DNA of 44,388 nucleotides from Clostridiales bacterium UBA2432 (GCA_002342805.1 DDQW01000063.1:1-44388); one strand, 5' to 3'; positions 25,538 to 34,629 are shown, numbered from the stretch's first letter. Program-made: numbers and translations. The notes: generated by a model not told the origin, from the letters alone.

Positions 25538-26170
25538 ATGCAAATTCATGATATTTCAATGCTAATAGAACCGGATATGATGGTGTATAAAGATGCATCA
25601 GTAAAAAAACCGGTCTTTGATGTCATTGGTGATCACAAGACAGGCGTTGCACATGAGACCAATCTGACATTGAACATACATACGGGTACTCATATTGACA
25701 TGCCACTCCATATGATTAAAGACGGTAAGACCTTAGATACATTTGATATACGACGGATGATCACCCCTTGTAAAGTTTTTGATTTGACGTATTTAGAAAA
25801 CAATGTTATTACGGCGGATGATATCAAAGATTTGTCGATTCAAAAAGATGATTTTATATTATTTAAAACCCGAAATTCCTTTTATGATAAAACACAGGGA
25901 TTTGACTATGAATTTGTCTATCTAGATGAAAGTGGAGCCCGCCTTCTTAAAACACTAGAAATCAATGGAGTTGGTATTGATACGTTGGGGATTGAACGTG
26001 CTCAATCAAATCATATGACTCATATTTCCTTGCTTGAAGATGATATCATTATTTTAGAAGGCCTCGAGCTAAAAGATATCCGTGAAGGCCAATACGAATT
26101 AATTGCATTACCGATTAAGATTAAGGGTGTCGAAGGAAGTTTTGTACGTGCTGTTTTAATCGAAAAATAA
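25538..26170 (+). CDS. Cyclase-family metal-dependent hydrolase
   Basis: The 210-residue protein shows the HTGTHIDMPLH metal-binding motif (48-58) of the cyclase/kynurenine-formamidase fold (PF04199), with a later GVGIDTLGIERAQSNHMTHISLL block. Family members hydrolyse amides or esters such as N-formylkynurenine or isatin; no tryptophan-catabolism genes are nearby, so the substrate is open. AAAGGAGG (25527-25534) fixes the start at ATG 25538. It is read with zwf and closed by a terminator. Confidence 0.82.
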   Translation: MQIHDISMLIEPDMMVYKDASVKKPVFDVIGDHKTGVAHETNLTLNIHTGTHIDMPLHMIKDGKTLDTFDIRRMITPCKVFDLTYLENNVITADDIKDLSIQKDDFILFKTRNSFYDKTQGFDYEFVYLDESGARLLKTLEINGVGIDTLGIERAQSNHMTHISLLEDDIIILEGLELKDIREGQYELIALPIKIKGVEGSFVRAVLIEK

Positions 26171-26189
26171 TTACATAGTAATCATTACT

Positions 26190-26227
26190 ACAAGATGTGT
26201 TTTTGAAAATACATCTTGTATTTTTTT
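26190..26227 (+). terminator. Intrinsic terminator after the cyclase gene
   Basis: ACAAGATGT (26190-26198) and ACATCTTGT (26211-26219) form a 9-bp stem, with inner T/A pairing that lengthens it, followed by TATTTTTTT. Confidence 0.85.
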
Positions 26228-26285
26228 ATATCCTGTGGTAAACTGATTTTAGTTTGATTATCAAAGTAATAAGCAAGGAGATCCT

Positions 26286-27344
26286 ATGAAATTAAATGAA
26301 CTCAAGATAAAAGATTTAACAGCAAAGCTTCCGATTATTCAAGGTGGAATGGGTATTGGTGTATCCGGATGGAGCCTGTCTTCTGCAGTTGCTAATGCCG
26401 GTGGTATTGGAATTATTTCGGGAGCACAAAGCGGATATCGAGAAAATGATTTTGCCATGAATACGATTGAAGCGAATTTACGTGCATTCCGTGATGAAAT
26501 CCGTAAAGCAAAAGAAAATACAAAGGGAATAATTGGTGTGAATATCATGGTTGCCATGAAAAATTACGCTGAATTGGTAAAAGTAGCCGTTGATGAAAAA
26601 GTTGATTTGATTATATCCGGTGCAGGATTGCCATTAGACTTGCCCGAATTAGTAGAAGAATCAACAACAAAGATTGTTCCCATTGTCTCATCTCTTCGAG
26701 CAGCTGAGTTGATTATGCGAAGGTGGGCAAAAAAATTCCAGCGACAACCGGATGCGATTGTCGTTGAAGGACCTGAAGCCGGAGGACACCTTGGATTTAA
26801 ACGTGAAGAACTTTTAGATGGAAGCGCACAAGACCTTTTTTCCATTGTATCGGAATTAAAAGGTTATTTAGACAAGCAAAAGTTAGACATACCGATTATT
26901 GCAGCCGGTGGCATCTTTCACGGTGAAGATATTGTCAAGGCTCTAGAAGCAGGTGCGAGCGGTGTGCAGATGTCAACACGCTTTGTTGCAACCTATGAAT
27001 GTGATGCATCAGATGCTTTTAAGCAAGCATATATCAATGCAAAACCTGAGGACGTTGTTATCATGCAAAGTCCAGTAGGATTGCCGGGACGAGCGCTTAA
27101 AAATCCCATGCTGGATAAGGTAGAGAAGGAGGAGCGCATAAAGGTCACTAAATGTTACAATTGCGTTCATAAGTGTGATCCGAAGACAACGCCTTTTTGT
27201 ATAACAGAAGCCTTGGTTAATGCGGTTACCGGGGATTTAGACCATAGTCTTCTATTTGTGGGAAGCCGGGTTTCGGAAGTCCATAAAATGCAATCGGTTC
27301 AAGAAATTATGGATGAATTAGTAAATGAGGTTGAAGCTTTATAA
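26286..27344 (+). CDS. Nitronate monooxygenase-like flavoprotein
   Basis: The 352-residue TIM-barrel protein matches the NAD(P)H-dependent flavin oxidoreductase / nitronate monooxygenase group, which also includes the enoyl-ACP reductase FabK. FMN-site segments include PIIQGGMGIGVSGW near the N-terminus, VVEGPEAGGHLG and IPIIAAGGIFHGEDIVKALE. A four-Cys cluster near the C-terminus (CYNCVHKCDPKTTPFC) is common to the clostridial subgroup. No fatty-acid genes lie nearby, so the FabK reading is less likely. A weak promoter, TTGTAT-16-TAAACT, overlaps the previous terminator; AAGGAG precedes the start. Confidence 0.83.
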   Translation: MKLNELKIKDLTAKLPIIQGGMGIGVSGWSLSSAVANAGGIGIISGAQSGYRENDFAMNTIEANLRAFRDEIRKAKENTKGIIGVNIMVAMKNYAELVKVAVDEKVDLIISGAGLPLDLPELVEESTTKIVPIVSSLRAAELIMRRWAKKFQRQPDAIVVEGPEAGGHLGFKREELLDGSAQDLFSIVSELKGYLDKQKLDIPIIAAGGIFHGEDIVKALEAGASGVQMSTRFVATYECDASDAFKQAYINAKPEDVVIMQSPVGLPGRALKNPMLDKVEKEERIKVTKCYNCVHKCDPKTTPFCITEALVNAVTGDLDHSLLFVGSRVSEVHKMQSVQEIMDELVNEVEAL

Positions 27345-27363
27345 AAATTAATATATACTATAG

Positions 27364-27391
27364 AAAAGACTTATCTTAGGATAAGTCTTTT
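27364..27391 (+). terminator. Intrinsic terminator after the flavoprotein
   Basis: AAAAGACTTATC (27364-27375) and GATAAGTCTTTT (27380-27391) are perfect complements around a TTAG loop. The T-run is short because it is part of the stem. Confidence 0.75.
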
Positions 27392-27417
27392 AATCTATAT
27401 TGAATTGGAGAACAGGT

Positions 27418-28758
27418 ATGAAAGCATTGAAACGCTATAAAACCTTTATGACTATACTATGTATTCAAATGTTATTGATAGGACAAGTTTCCGGTATGGT
27501 GGATAGTCGTCCCTTACTTGCGGATGAAGAACAGTCTTATTATTATGAAGCTCAAGAACTTGAAAAACTAGGTGTTTTTAAGGGGACCAATCAAGGGTTT
27601 GAATTGTCTAGAGAACCATCAAGGTTAGAGGCTTTGATTATGATGATGCGAATGCTTGGACTTGAAGAAGATGTCTTAGAGCGAGAAGATAGCACCAGTT
27701 ATTTTCTTGACGTACCGACATGGGGATTTGAATATGTCAATCTCGCTTATGAACGTGGACTGACTCAAGGAGTCGATGAAAAATTATTTGGAATGGAACG
27801 ACAAGTCGATGCAAAAATGTTTATCACCTTTATGTTGCGAGCATTAAATTATGATGATAAAAAAGGTGACTTTCAGTATCAAGAGGCTGTCGAGTTTGCT
27901 TTAGACATAGGAATGATTGACGAGGAACTTAAAGAGGAACTTGATCAAGAAACATTTACCCGTAATTATGTTGCAAAAATTGTTTTCAATACCCTCAATG
28001 CACCCTTGGCCAACGATGAACGTACATTATCTAGATATTTAATCGATGCAGGTAAGCTAGCTCAAGCAGAACAAACCAAAGGTCCGGTCGAAACGCCAAC
28101 GAGTGATAATCTTATTGAGGATGATGACGAAAAAAATATAGAATTGACACCAATAATGGGTGAGTCAGAGGCTACAGCCCATCAGCTGGCTGCTTATCTA
28201 CTGAGTAAAAATCCAAATCCTAAGATTAACATTTCAGTAACAGAATTTGCACAACTATGGATTGATGAAGGGCGAGCTGAAGGAGTTCGAGGTGACATTG
28301 CCTTTGCTCAAGCTTGTCATGAAACTGGTTTTTTTAAATTTGGAGGTTCAGCACTACCTGAATGGAATAATTATACTGGATTAGGGGTAACCGGTGCAGA
28401 ATATAACCCGGAAACAGTTGTTATAAAGGAATTTAAAGAAGGGGTAAGAACTTTTTGGACGCCAGAAGGAAGCGCAGTAGCCGTTGTTTTTGAACACCCG
28501 CAACAAGGCGTGCAGGCAACAATACAACATTTAAAGGCATATGCATCTAAAGAAGCATTGGTTAAGGCGGTTGTTGATCCTCGATTTGATTATGTTACAA
28601 GAGCAATAGCTCCTTACTTTGAAGATTTAGGCGGAAAATGGGCATATCCTGGATATAATAAATCAAAATATTCATCTTTGGAAGAAGCGAAAACAGCGGG
28701 GGATTCATATGGCCACTCTATTTTAAAGAAGTATGAAGAGATTATAAGAATGAAATAA
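27418..28758 (+). CDS. SLH-anchored glucosaminidase
   Basis: The 446-residue secreted protein has a signal peptide (MKALKRYKTFMTILCIQMLL), then two or three S-layer homology repeats (about residues 30-195, for example EAQELEKLGVFKG and YVNLAYERGLTQGVDEK), a linker rich in acidic residues and a C-terminal glucosaminidase-type domain. In the latter, IAFAQACHETGFFKFGG carries the likely catalytic Glu. SLH repeats bind secondary cell-wall polymer, so the enzyme would trim peptidoglycan at the cell surface. ATG 27418 is preferred to ATG 27400, which would add six residues and weaken the signal peptide. Confidence 0.88.
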   Translation: MKALKRYKTFMTILCIQMLLIGQVSGMVDSRPLLADEEQSYYYEAQELEKLGVFKGTNQGFELSREPSRLEALIMMMRMLGLEEDVLEREDSTSYFLDVPTWGFEYVNLAYERGLTQGVDEKLFGMERQVDAKMFITFMLRALNYDDKKGDFQYQEAVEFALDIGMIDEELKEELDQETFTRNYVAKIVFNTLNAPLANDERTLSRYLIDAGKLAQAEQTKGPVETPTSDNLIEDDDEKNIELTPIMGESEATAHQLAAYLLSKNPNPKINISVTEFAQLWIDEGRAEGVRGDIAFAQACHETGFFKFGGSALPEWNNYTGLGVTGAEYNPETVVIKEFKEGVRTFWTPEGSAVAVVFEHPQQGVQATIQHLKAYASKEALVKAVVDPRFDYVTRAIAPYFEDLGGKWAYPGYNKSKYSSLEEAKTAGDSYGHSILKKYEEIIRMK

Positions 28759-28773
28759 TTTCAAAATAAGCAA

Positions 28774-28801
28774 TTGACAAACGCTTTTGTTTTGTTATAA
28801 T
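28774..28801 (+). promoter_or_regulatory. Strong promoter of the T-box operon
   Basis: A perfect TTGACA (28774-28779) and a perfect TATAAT (28796-28801) are 16 bases apart, with TG at 28793-28794 making an extended -10. It is the best promoter in the window. Confidence 0.9.
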
Positions 28802-28814
28802 TAACATAATATCT

Positions 28815-29028
28815 TAAATCGACGACGAGACGAGTAGCATATGGCGCTTGACAGAGAGGAAACGGAATGTTGAGACGTTTCTCATGACAAAATATGTGAA
28901 GACTAACTCTGAGAGACCCTAATCCGGTACGGTAACGCGTTATAGTTTTAATGAAGTGGTTTTCAACAATTAGGGTGGAACCGCGGGATTATCTCGCCCC
29001 TTGCATATTTATGCAAGAGGCGTTTTTT
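28815..29028 (+). promoter_or_regulatory. Threonine-type T-box riboswitch
   Basis: The leader holds the invariant T-box AGGGTGGAACCGCGG at 28972-28986, whose central bases pair with an uncharged tRNA's NCCA end. Stem I begins near 28820; AGTA at 28833-28836 and GAA at 28898-28900 form the loop-E side of the specifier loop, and the helix GCATAT/ATATGT lies between. The triplet after GAAG is ACT (28902-28904), a threonine codon, which agrees with thrS downstream. The terminator CGCCCCTTGCAT/ATGCAAGAGGCG plus TTTTTT occupies 28995-29028, and its 5' arm (CGCCCCT) is also the 3' side of the antiterminator. Uncharged tRNA-Thr should therefore allow readthrough. The promoter at 28774-28801 feeds it. 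Confidence 0.93.
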
Positions 29029-29057
29029 ATTTTATTAATATTTTAGGAGGGCATCAT

Positions 29058-29477
29058 ATGTTATGGAATGACCGATTTGCATTTGGTATTGCAGAAGTCG
29101 ATGATCAACACAAACGATTATATGAACTGATTGACCAGATCAATGCACTTGAGGAAGATGTAAAAGAAGGTATTGATTGTTATGATGAAGTTTATGCAGT
29201 ATTAAAAGAATTAGAAGATTATACGGTTTATCATTTTGAAGAAGAAGAAAAATTATTGGAACGTTTTGGATATGAAGATTTACAGGCGCATCAAAAAGAA
29301 CATGATGCTTTTGTTTTAAAAGTAAAAGAAACATTAACGGAAGACTTAGATTTGAAACAAGAAGGTGTTATTCAAGATCTTTCAGAGTTTCTTTTAGAAT
29401 GGGTATCCAATCATATTTTGTATACAGATGCAAAATATGTCAGTGTATTAAAAGATAGAAAGAAGGTATTTGAATGA
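29058..29477 (+). CDS. Bacteriohemerythrin
   Basis: The 139-residue four-helix protein binds O2 at a di-iron site. All seven expected ligands are present: His18, His59, Glu63, His78, His82, His119 and Asp124 (in DQHKR, YHFEEEE, HQKEH and NHILYTD). In an anaerobe it may sense or buffer O2. ATG 29058 follows TAGGAGGG; an in-frame ATG at 29001 lies inside the T-box terminator and is not used. It is the first gene after the T-box, and its stop overlaps thrS by four bases (ATGA). Confidence 0.93.
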   Translation: MLWNDRFAFGIAEVDDQHKRLYELIDQINALEEDVKEGIDCYDEVYAVLKELEDYTVYHFEEEEKLLERFGYEDLQAHQKEHDAFVLKVKETLTEDLDLKQEGVIQDLSEFLLEWVSNHILYTDAKYVSVLKDRKKVFE

Positions 29478-31441
29478 AAGTAACATTAAAAGATGGTTCG
29501 GTAAAAGAATATAATGAAGCAAAAGCTATCATTGATATCGCAACAGATATAAGTGAAGGTTTAGGACGTGTAGCATGTGCGGCAGAGCTAAATGGTGAAG
29601 TGGTTGATTTGCGTACAGTGATTTCACAAGATGCGGAACTTAATATATTAACATTTAATGATGAGGCCGGAAAACGTGCCTATCGCCACACAGCATCTCA
29701 TATTATGGCACAAGCGGTTAAACGTTTATACCCAAGCGTTAAGCTTGCCATAGGACCTGCGATTGATACTGGCTTCTACTATGATTTTGAAACAGAATCT
29801 GCCTTAAAAGATGATCAGTTAAAAGCAATCGAAGCTGAAATGAAAAAAATCATAAAAGAAAAACAAGATATTGAACGTTTTGAACTTCCCCGTAATGAAG
29901 CGATTACATTAATGGAGGAAAAGGGTGAGATCTATAAAGTTGAGCTGATTAACGAATTGCCTGAAGATGCCATTATTTCATTTTATAAGCAAGGCGAATT
30001 TGTTGATTTATGTGCAGGACCTCACTTAATGAATACAAAAGCGGTTCAAGCCTATGCATTATTAAGTACGGCAGGTGCTTATTGGCGTGGTGATGAACGT
30101 AATAAAATGTTGTCGAGAATATATGGAACAGCATTTAGCCGCAAATCTGATTTGAAGGATTACTTGAACCAGTTAGCGGAAGCCAAGAAAAGAGATCACA
30201 ATAAGTTAGGTCGCGAATTAGGTATTTTTACAACATCGGATATCGTTGGACAAGGTTTGCCACTTGTTATGCCAAAAGGTGCAAAAATTTTACAAATTTT
30301 ACAGCGCTATGTTGAAGATATCGAAGAAAACTGGGGGTATGAGTTTACAAAAACACCCATGATGGCTAAATCTGACCTTTTTAAGATTTCCGGTCACTGG
30401 GATCATTACAAAGATGGAATGTTTATACTCGGCGATGAAGAAAAAGAAGAGGAAATCTATGCTTTACGTCCCATGACATGTCCTTTCCAATATGTGATTT
30501 ACAAAGCGACACAACATAGCTATCGTGACTTACCGGTACGTTTATCCGAAACATCGACACTCTTTAGAAATGAATCATCCGGTGAGATGCATGGATTGAT
30601 CCGACTTCGTCAATTTACCTTATCAGATGCCCATATTATTTGCACACCAAACCAAGTGGAACAAGAGTTTACAAGTGTTGTGGAACTTTTGCAAGAGATT
30701 ATGCGAGCGCTTGGCATAGAAGATGATGTGTGGTATCGTTTCTCCAAGTGGGATGCAGAGCGTACAGATAAATACATCGATAACCCGGAGGCTTGGGAAT
30801 CGACACAAGACAGTATGCGTGACATATTAAATAATATTGGATTGGATTATTATGAGGCCGATGGTGAAGCAGCATTTTATGGTCCCAAGTTAGATGTTCA
30901 ATTTAGAAATGTTCATGGAAAAGAAGACACATTATTGACCATTCAAATAGACTTTGCTTTGGCTGAACGTTTTGATATGAGTTATGTTGATAAGGATAAT
31001 ATCAAAAAACGTCCGTTCATCATTCACCGAAGTTCGATTGGCTGTTATGAAAGAACCTTAGCAATGTTGATCGAAAAATATGCAGGTGCATTTCCACTGT
31101 GGATGGCGCCAACGCAAGTGAAGTTGTTGCCGATTTCTGAGAAAAATCATGACTATGCTCAAAAGATTGCAAAAAAACTTAGAAGCATGGGAGTGCGTGT
31201 AGATATCGATATGCGAGCAGAAAAAATCGGATATAAGATTCGTGAAGCTCGACTTGAACGCCTTCCCTATTTAGCGATTATCGGACAAGAAGAGGAAGAA
31301 AACACCTGTGTAAGTGTGCGTAGCCGTGAAAAAGGTGATGAAGGTTCAATTGATTTAGAGGCTTTTGCTAAACGCTTAGTTGAAGAAAATGCAACAAAAT
31401 ATATTTATCATCAACACATGATAAAGGAAGAAGACGAGTAA
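29474..31441 (+). CDS. thrS: Threonyl-tRNA synthetase
   Basis: The 655-residue class II synthetase attaches threonine to tRNA-Thr. It has an N-terminal TGS domain (1-62), the editing domain with RHTASHIMAQAVKRL (71-85) and SYYDFE-type segments, the class II catalytic core (LRPMTCPFQ supplies the zinc-binding Cys, TSTLFRNESSGEMHGLIRLR motif 2) and a C-terminal anticodon-binding domain (VKLLPISEKN). The ATG is inside the hemerythrin stop (ATGA), so translation is probably coupled. The next gene begins on the base after its stop. Confidence 0.97.
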   Translation: MKVTLKDGSVKEYNEAKAIIDIATDISEGLGRVACAAELNGEVVDLRTVISQDAELNILTFNDEAGKRAYRHTASHIMAQAVKRLYPSVKLAIGPAIDTGFYYDFETESALKDDQLKAIEAEMKKIIKEKQDIERFELPRNEAITLMEEKGEIYKVELINELPEDAIISFYKQGEFVDLCAGPHLMNTKAVQAYALLSTAGAYWRGDERNKMLSRIYGTAFSRKSDLKDYLNQLAEAKKRDHNKLGRELGIFTTSDIVGQGLPLVMPKGAKILQILQRYVEDIEENWGYEFTKTPMMAKSDLFKISGHWDHYKDGMFILGDEEKEEEIYALRPMTCPFQYVIYKATQHSYRDLPVRLSETSTLFRNESSGEMHGLIRLRQFTLSDAHIICTPNQVEQEFTSVVELLQEIMRALGIEDDVWYRFSKWDAERTDKYIDNPEAWESTQDSMRDILNNIGLDYYEADGEAAFYGPKLDVQFRNVHGKEDTLLTIQIDFALAERFDMSYVDKDNIKKRPFIIHRSSIGCYERTLAMLIEKYAGAFPLWMAPTQVKLLPISEKNHDYAQKIAKKLRSMGVRVDIDMRAEKIGYKIREARLERLPYLAIIGQEEEENTCVSVRSREKGDEGSIDLEAFAKRLVEENATKYIYHQHMIKEEDE

Positions 31442-32017
31442 ATGAAAGTTATTGATCGATCGTTAATACAATTGTATTTTACATTTTTAAGGATTGGTCT
31501 GTTTACAATAGGAGGAGGCTATGCAATGCTTCCTCTTATTCAAAAAGAAGTGGTTGAAAGGTACGGATGGGCAACGGACGAGGAAGTTATCAATTATTAT
31601 GCGATTGGCCAATCAACTCCAGGGATTATTGCCGTGAATACGGCAACCTTTATTGGCGTTAAGCAAGGAGGTTTCCTTGGTGGAGTTGCGGCAACACTAG
31701 GCATGGTAACACCGTCTTGGATTATTATATCCTTATTAGCGCATTTTATTGACGCATTTAGGGAGAATCCATATGTTGAAAAAGCATTTATGGGTATTCG
31801 AATTATGGTGTTAGCACTTATATTATCGGCAGTTATAAAGATGGGACAAAAAGTTTTGAAACACATATCGGATTATTTCCTTATGATGTTAGGTCTAATC
31901 TTAGTTGCCTTTCTTGATATTACCCCGGTTTATGTGATTTTAATGGGAGCTATATTGGGTGTTATTATTCAATCCCTTGGAAAAAGACAAGAAAGAGAGG
32001 GGAAGAATCTTGACTAA
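31442..32017 (+). CDS. Chromate transporter family, first half-size subunit
   Basis: The 191-residue membrane protein is one CHR domain: FLRIGLFTIGGGYAMLPLIQKEVVERYGW is the conserved amphipathic opening (residues 15-43), and GQSTPGIIAVNTATFIG the second signature (56-72), within about six membrane segments. Two half-size CHR proteins in tandem act as a pair in place of the fused ChrA. The family is named for chromate export, but many members have unproven substrates. Its ATG is the first codon after the thrS stop, and its 3' end overlaps the second half. Confidence 0.87.
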   Translation: MKVIDRSLIQLYFTFLRIGLFTIGGGYAMLPLIQKEVVERYGWATDEEVINYYAIGQSTPGIIAVNTATFIGVKQGGFLGGVAATLGMVTPSWIIISLLAHFIDAFRENPYVEKAFMGIRIMVLALILSAVIKMGQKVLKHISDYFLMMLGLILVAFLDITPVYVILMGAILGVIIQSLGKRQEREGKNLD

Positions 32018-32573
32018 TTTTTTGCATCTCTTTTTTACTTTTTTCAAAGTTGGACTCTTTACAATTGGTGGCGGATTAGCGGCCCTACCATTATTACAAA
32101 ATTATTCTGAACGCTATGGTTGGGTTGATGAAAAAATGTTTGCGGACATGATTGCAATTAGTGAGTCAACACCAGGGCCAATAGGTATTAATATGGCTAC
32201 GTATGTCGGTTTAAGTCAATATGGCTTTATAGGTTCCATTGTGGCAACCACAGGTATGGTATTACCTTCCTTGCTAATTATATACCTTATCGCAAACTTT
32301 TTAAAAGGCTTTAACGAACAGCCCATAGTTCAAGGTGTACTTCAAGGTATACGTCCGGTAGTGATTGGCATTATCGGTTCAGCTCTGATTGCAATCAGTA
32401 AAGTAACCATTATAAAAATGCCAACCCTTTATGCAAAAGGCCAATGGTTAGATTTTTTTGAATGGAAAAGTCTCATAATTTTTGGTGTGTTCATTATTGC
32501 AGTGATGAAGATGAAGATTCATCCGATTTTTTTTATTGTTGGCGCAGGAGTCGTTGGAATTATATTGTTTTAG
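32010..32573 (+). CDS. Chromate transporter family, second half-size subunit
   Basis: The 187-residue partner repeats the CHR signature in the second-half form: FFKVGLFTIGGGLAALPLLQ and ISESTPGPIGINMATYVG. The start is taken as TTG 32010, behind GAGAGGGGAAG (31996-32005) and inside the end of the first half (8-bp overlap); an upstream ATG at 31959 would read through the first gene's C-terminus and adds a charged tail not typical of the family. Overlap suggests one-to-one translation with its partner. Confidence 0.85.
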   Translation: MTNFLHLFFTFFKVGLFTIGGGLAALPLLQNYSERYGWVDEKMFADMIAISESTPGPIGINMATYVGLSQYGFIGSIVATTGMVLPSLLIIYLIANFLKGFNEQPIVQGVLQGIRPVVIGIIGSALIAISKVTIIKMPTLYAKGQWLDFFEWKSLIIFGVFIIAVMKMKIHPIFFIVGAGVVGIILF

Positions 32574-32587
32574 AAGGGAGCTAGACT

Positions 32588-33703
32588 ATGTTATGTGAAT
32601 GTGGAAAGGACCACAAAGATATTATTGAATCTATCCGTGTTGAGGAAAAAATAATAGAAGGCCTTCTAGAGGACTTAAAAGAGTATAATACTGGAGAGGT
32701 CTTATTTGTTACAGATTTGCCTGTTTCCAAAGCTTATCAGTTGTTTATTACAGAATTAGAAGCAGTTGGATATTGTGTCTATATACTAAAACGTGAAGAT
32801 GACCTATTGCCGGATGAGCAAGGGGTAGGCGAGATTATTTTACAAACAACACAAGCAACAAAACTAATTGTTGGTATTGGATCAGGAACCCTTAATGATT
32901 TGTGCCGCTATGTAAGTTATCGCTTAAATATTCCCTACTGGATTGTTATGTCTGCGCCATCAATGGACGGGTATGCGTCAACGGCATCGCCCATACTTGT
33001 GGATGGATTTAAGAAAACCTTTTATTGCCATGTTGCTAAACGTATATATGGACAAAAAGATGTAATCAATCATGCTCCGTCAGATATGATTGTGGCCGGT
33101 TTAGGCGATTTGTTAGGAAAGATAACGGCTTTGACGGATTGGAAGATGAGTCACATACTTCATGGCGAGTATTTTTGCCCGATGATTTATAGAAATTTAT
33201 ATGACTATATTGATAACCTCTCAGACAATTTAAGTATATCTCAAGAAGAACTTGGAGAGCTTATTTGTGAGAGCTTAATCCAATCAGGAATATACATGAG
33301 CTATGTCGGGAATTCAAGACCGGCATCCGGAGCAGAACACTTAATTAGCCATACATTAGAGATGGAATCCATTAAAAAGGGAGAAAAAGTTGATTTCCAT
33401 GGTATCAAAGTTGGAATGGCAACAGATTATGTTCTTGAATTATATAAAGATTTACGTCAAAATATCGATAAAGTTAAAGATCACTACCAGCTGGATTCAA
33501 AGCAAGTAAGCGATCTCTTATCGACGATTGATAAAGCTTTAGAATATGAACACCTAGTCAAAGATTATCAACAACTGATTCTTAACATACGCAAAAAATA
33601 TTCAAAAGACCAAATCCTTTATGCTATGAAACAAGGCCCGGTTATTAGAGATCGTTTTACTATTTTATCAATTTATCAAGCGCTAGGATGGGGGAATTTA
33701 TGA
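32588..33703 (+). CDS. egsA: sn-Glycerol-1-phosphate dehydrogenase
   Basis: The 371-residue protein matches the AraM/EgsA family, reducing dihydroxyacetone phosphate to sn-glycerol-1-phosphate. VGIGSGTLNDLCRYV is the nucleotide-binding loop, VMSAPSMDGYASTASPI and GLGDLLGKITALTDWK carry an Asp metal ligand, and GAEHLISHTLEM and FHGIKVGMA supply the metal-binding histidines. G1P is the archaeal lipid backbone; in Bacillus AraM feeds heptaprenylglyceryl phosphate synthesis by PcrB. No pcrB is in the window. It starts 14 bases after the CHR pair. Confidence 0.85.
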   Translation: MLCECGKDHKDIIESIRVEEKIIEGLLEDLKEYNTGEVLFVTDLPVSKAYQLFITELEAVGYCVYILKREDDLLPDEQGVGEIILQTTQATKLIVGIGSGTLNDLCRYVSYRLNIPYWIVMSAPSMDGYASTASPILVDGFKKTFYCHVAKRIYGQKDVINHAPSDMIVAGLGDLLGKITALTDWKMSHILHGEYFCPMIYRNLYDYIDNLSDNLSISQEELGELICESLIQSGIYMSYVGNSRPASGAEHLISHTLEMESIKKGEKVDFHGIKVGMATDYVLELYKDLRQNIDKVKDHYQLDSKQVSDLLSTIDKALEYEHLVKDYQQLILNIRKKYSKDQILYAMKQGPVIRDRFTILSIYQALGWGNL

Positions 33704-34629
33704 CGCAATTAATCGAACGTTTATTTCCAATTGTCCTTTTGATTGCAATCGGTGTTTTTGCCCGTAAGAAAAATCTCTTTGATGAGAAACTAATAGAGGG
33801 TTTAAAAACAATTATTGTAAAGATTGCATTACCTGCAGTTTTATTTGGTGCCTTTGCAACGGCAACGCTCCAAATGGGCTATTTATGGATTTTTGTGTTT
33901 GTGTTTTTCTTGTGTAGTCTCTTGTATGGCATTGGTGAATTTCTAAACCGTAAGCTATCAATCCTTTTTCCTGAACGATTTACAGCCGGATTTTTTACCG
34001 GATTTGAATTTGGAATGATTGGTGTTGGCTTGTATAGCGCCATATGGGGTGTTGAACAATTGCCGACAATTATGTTGATTGGTTTTGGACATGAGATTTT
34101 TATCTGGTTCGTATATGTACCTCTTCTTGAAAATAAAGGAGTGAATACATTTGATTTAAAAAAGACAATGACAGCTTTTTTAAAAACGCCAACCATTATT
34201 GCAATATTTATTGGTATTGTATTTAACTTAACAAATATATATGTACCCTTTGGTAATACCATAATTGGTTCAGGCATTTATTCCACGATGAGCATGATAA
34301 CACCACTGACGTCACCGCTCATACTTATTGTTATCGGATATTCCATGACATTTAAATCTATGGGCACAAAAAAAGTTCTTGCCTATGTTGGAGGAAGAAC
34401 TTTATTGGTAGGAATATTTGGTGCCTTGACCTTATATTTATCTTTACTTGTTTCCGGCATTAGGGAACCAATGTTTGTTATTTCTTTTATTGCATTTTTA
34501 CTGCTTCCGCCACCCTATATTTTACCCCTTTATATTAGCGATCAAAGAGAGTCTGAATTTTTTAGCCAAATGCTCGTATATGGAACCCTCGTTTCATTTG
34601 TGGGATATATTATTTTAATGAGCTTGTAG
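33700..34629 (+). CDS. AEC-family (auxin efflux carrier-like) transporter
   Basis: The 309-residue protein has the two five-helix repeats of the AEC/BASS fold: RLFPIVLLIAIGVFARKKNLF opens repeat one and LTSPLILIVIGYSMTFKS ends the linker into repeat two. Bacterial members move small organic acids such as malate; the substrate here is unknown. ATG 33700 overlaps the egsA stop by four bases (ATGA) and avoids a non-conserved upstream ATG at 33688. The 3' end overlaps the convergent ATP-grasp gene by 20 bp. It is the last gene of the T-box operon. Confidence 0.83.
   Translation: MTQLIERLFPIVLLIAIGVFARKKNLFDEKLIEGLKTIIVKIALPAVLFGAFATATLQMGYLWIFVFVFFLCSLLYGIGEFLNRKLSILFPERFTAGFFTGFEFGMIGVGLYSAIWGVEQLPTIMLIGFGHEIFIWFVYVPLLENKGVNTFDLKKTMTAFLKTPTIIAIFIGIVFNLTNIYVPFGNTIIGSGIYSTMSMITPLTSPLILIVIGYSMTFKSMGTKKVLAYVGGRTLLVGIFGALTLYLSLLVSGIREPMFVISFIAFLLLPPPYILPLYISDQRESEFFSQMLVYGTLVSFVGYIILMSL

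Noticed and set aside
29001..29057. Upstream ATG that would extend hemerythrin
   Set aside because: It lies inside the T-box terminator hairpin, and the hemerythrin domain and ribosome site both point to ATG 29058.
33879..34277. 132-residue minus-strand frame inside the AEC transporter
   Set aside because: Antisense shadow of a membrane protein; composition is the reverse of the transporter's hydrophobic codons.
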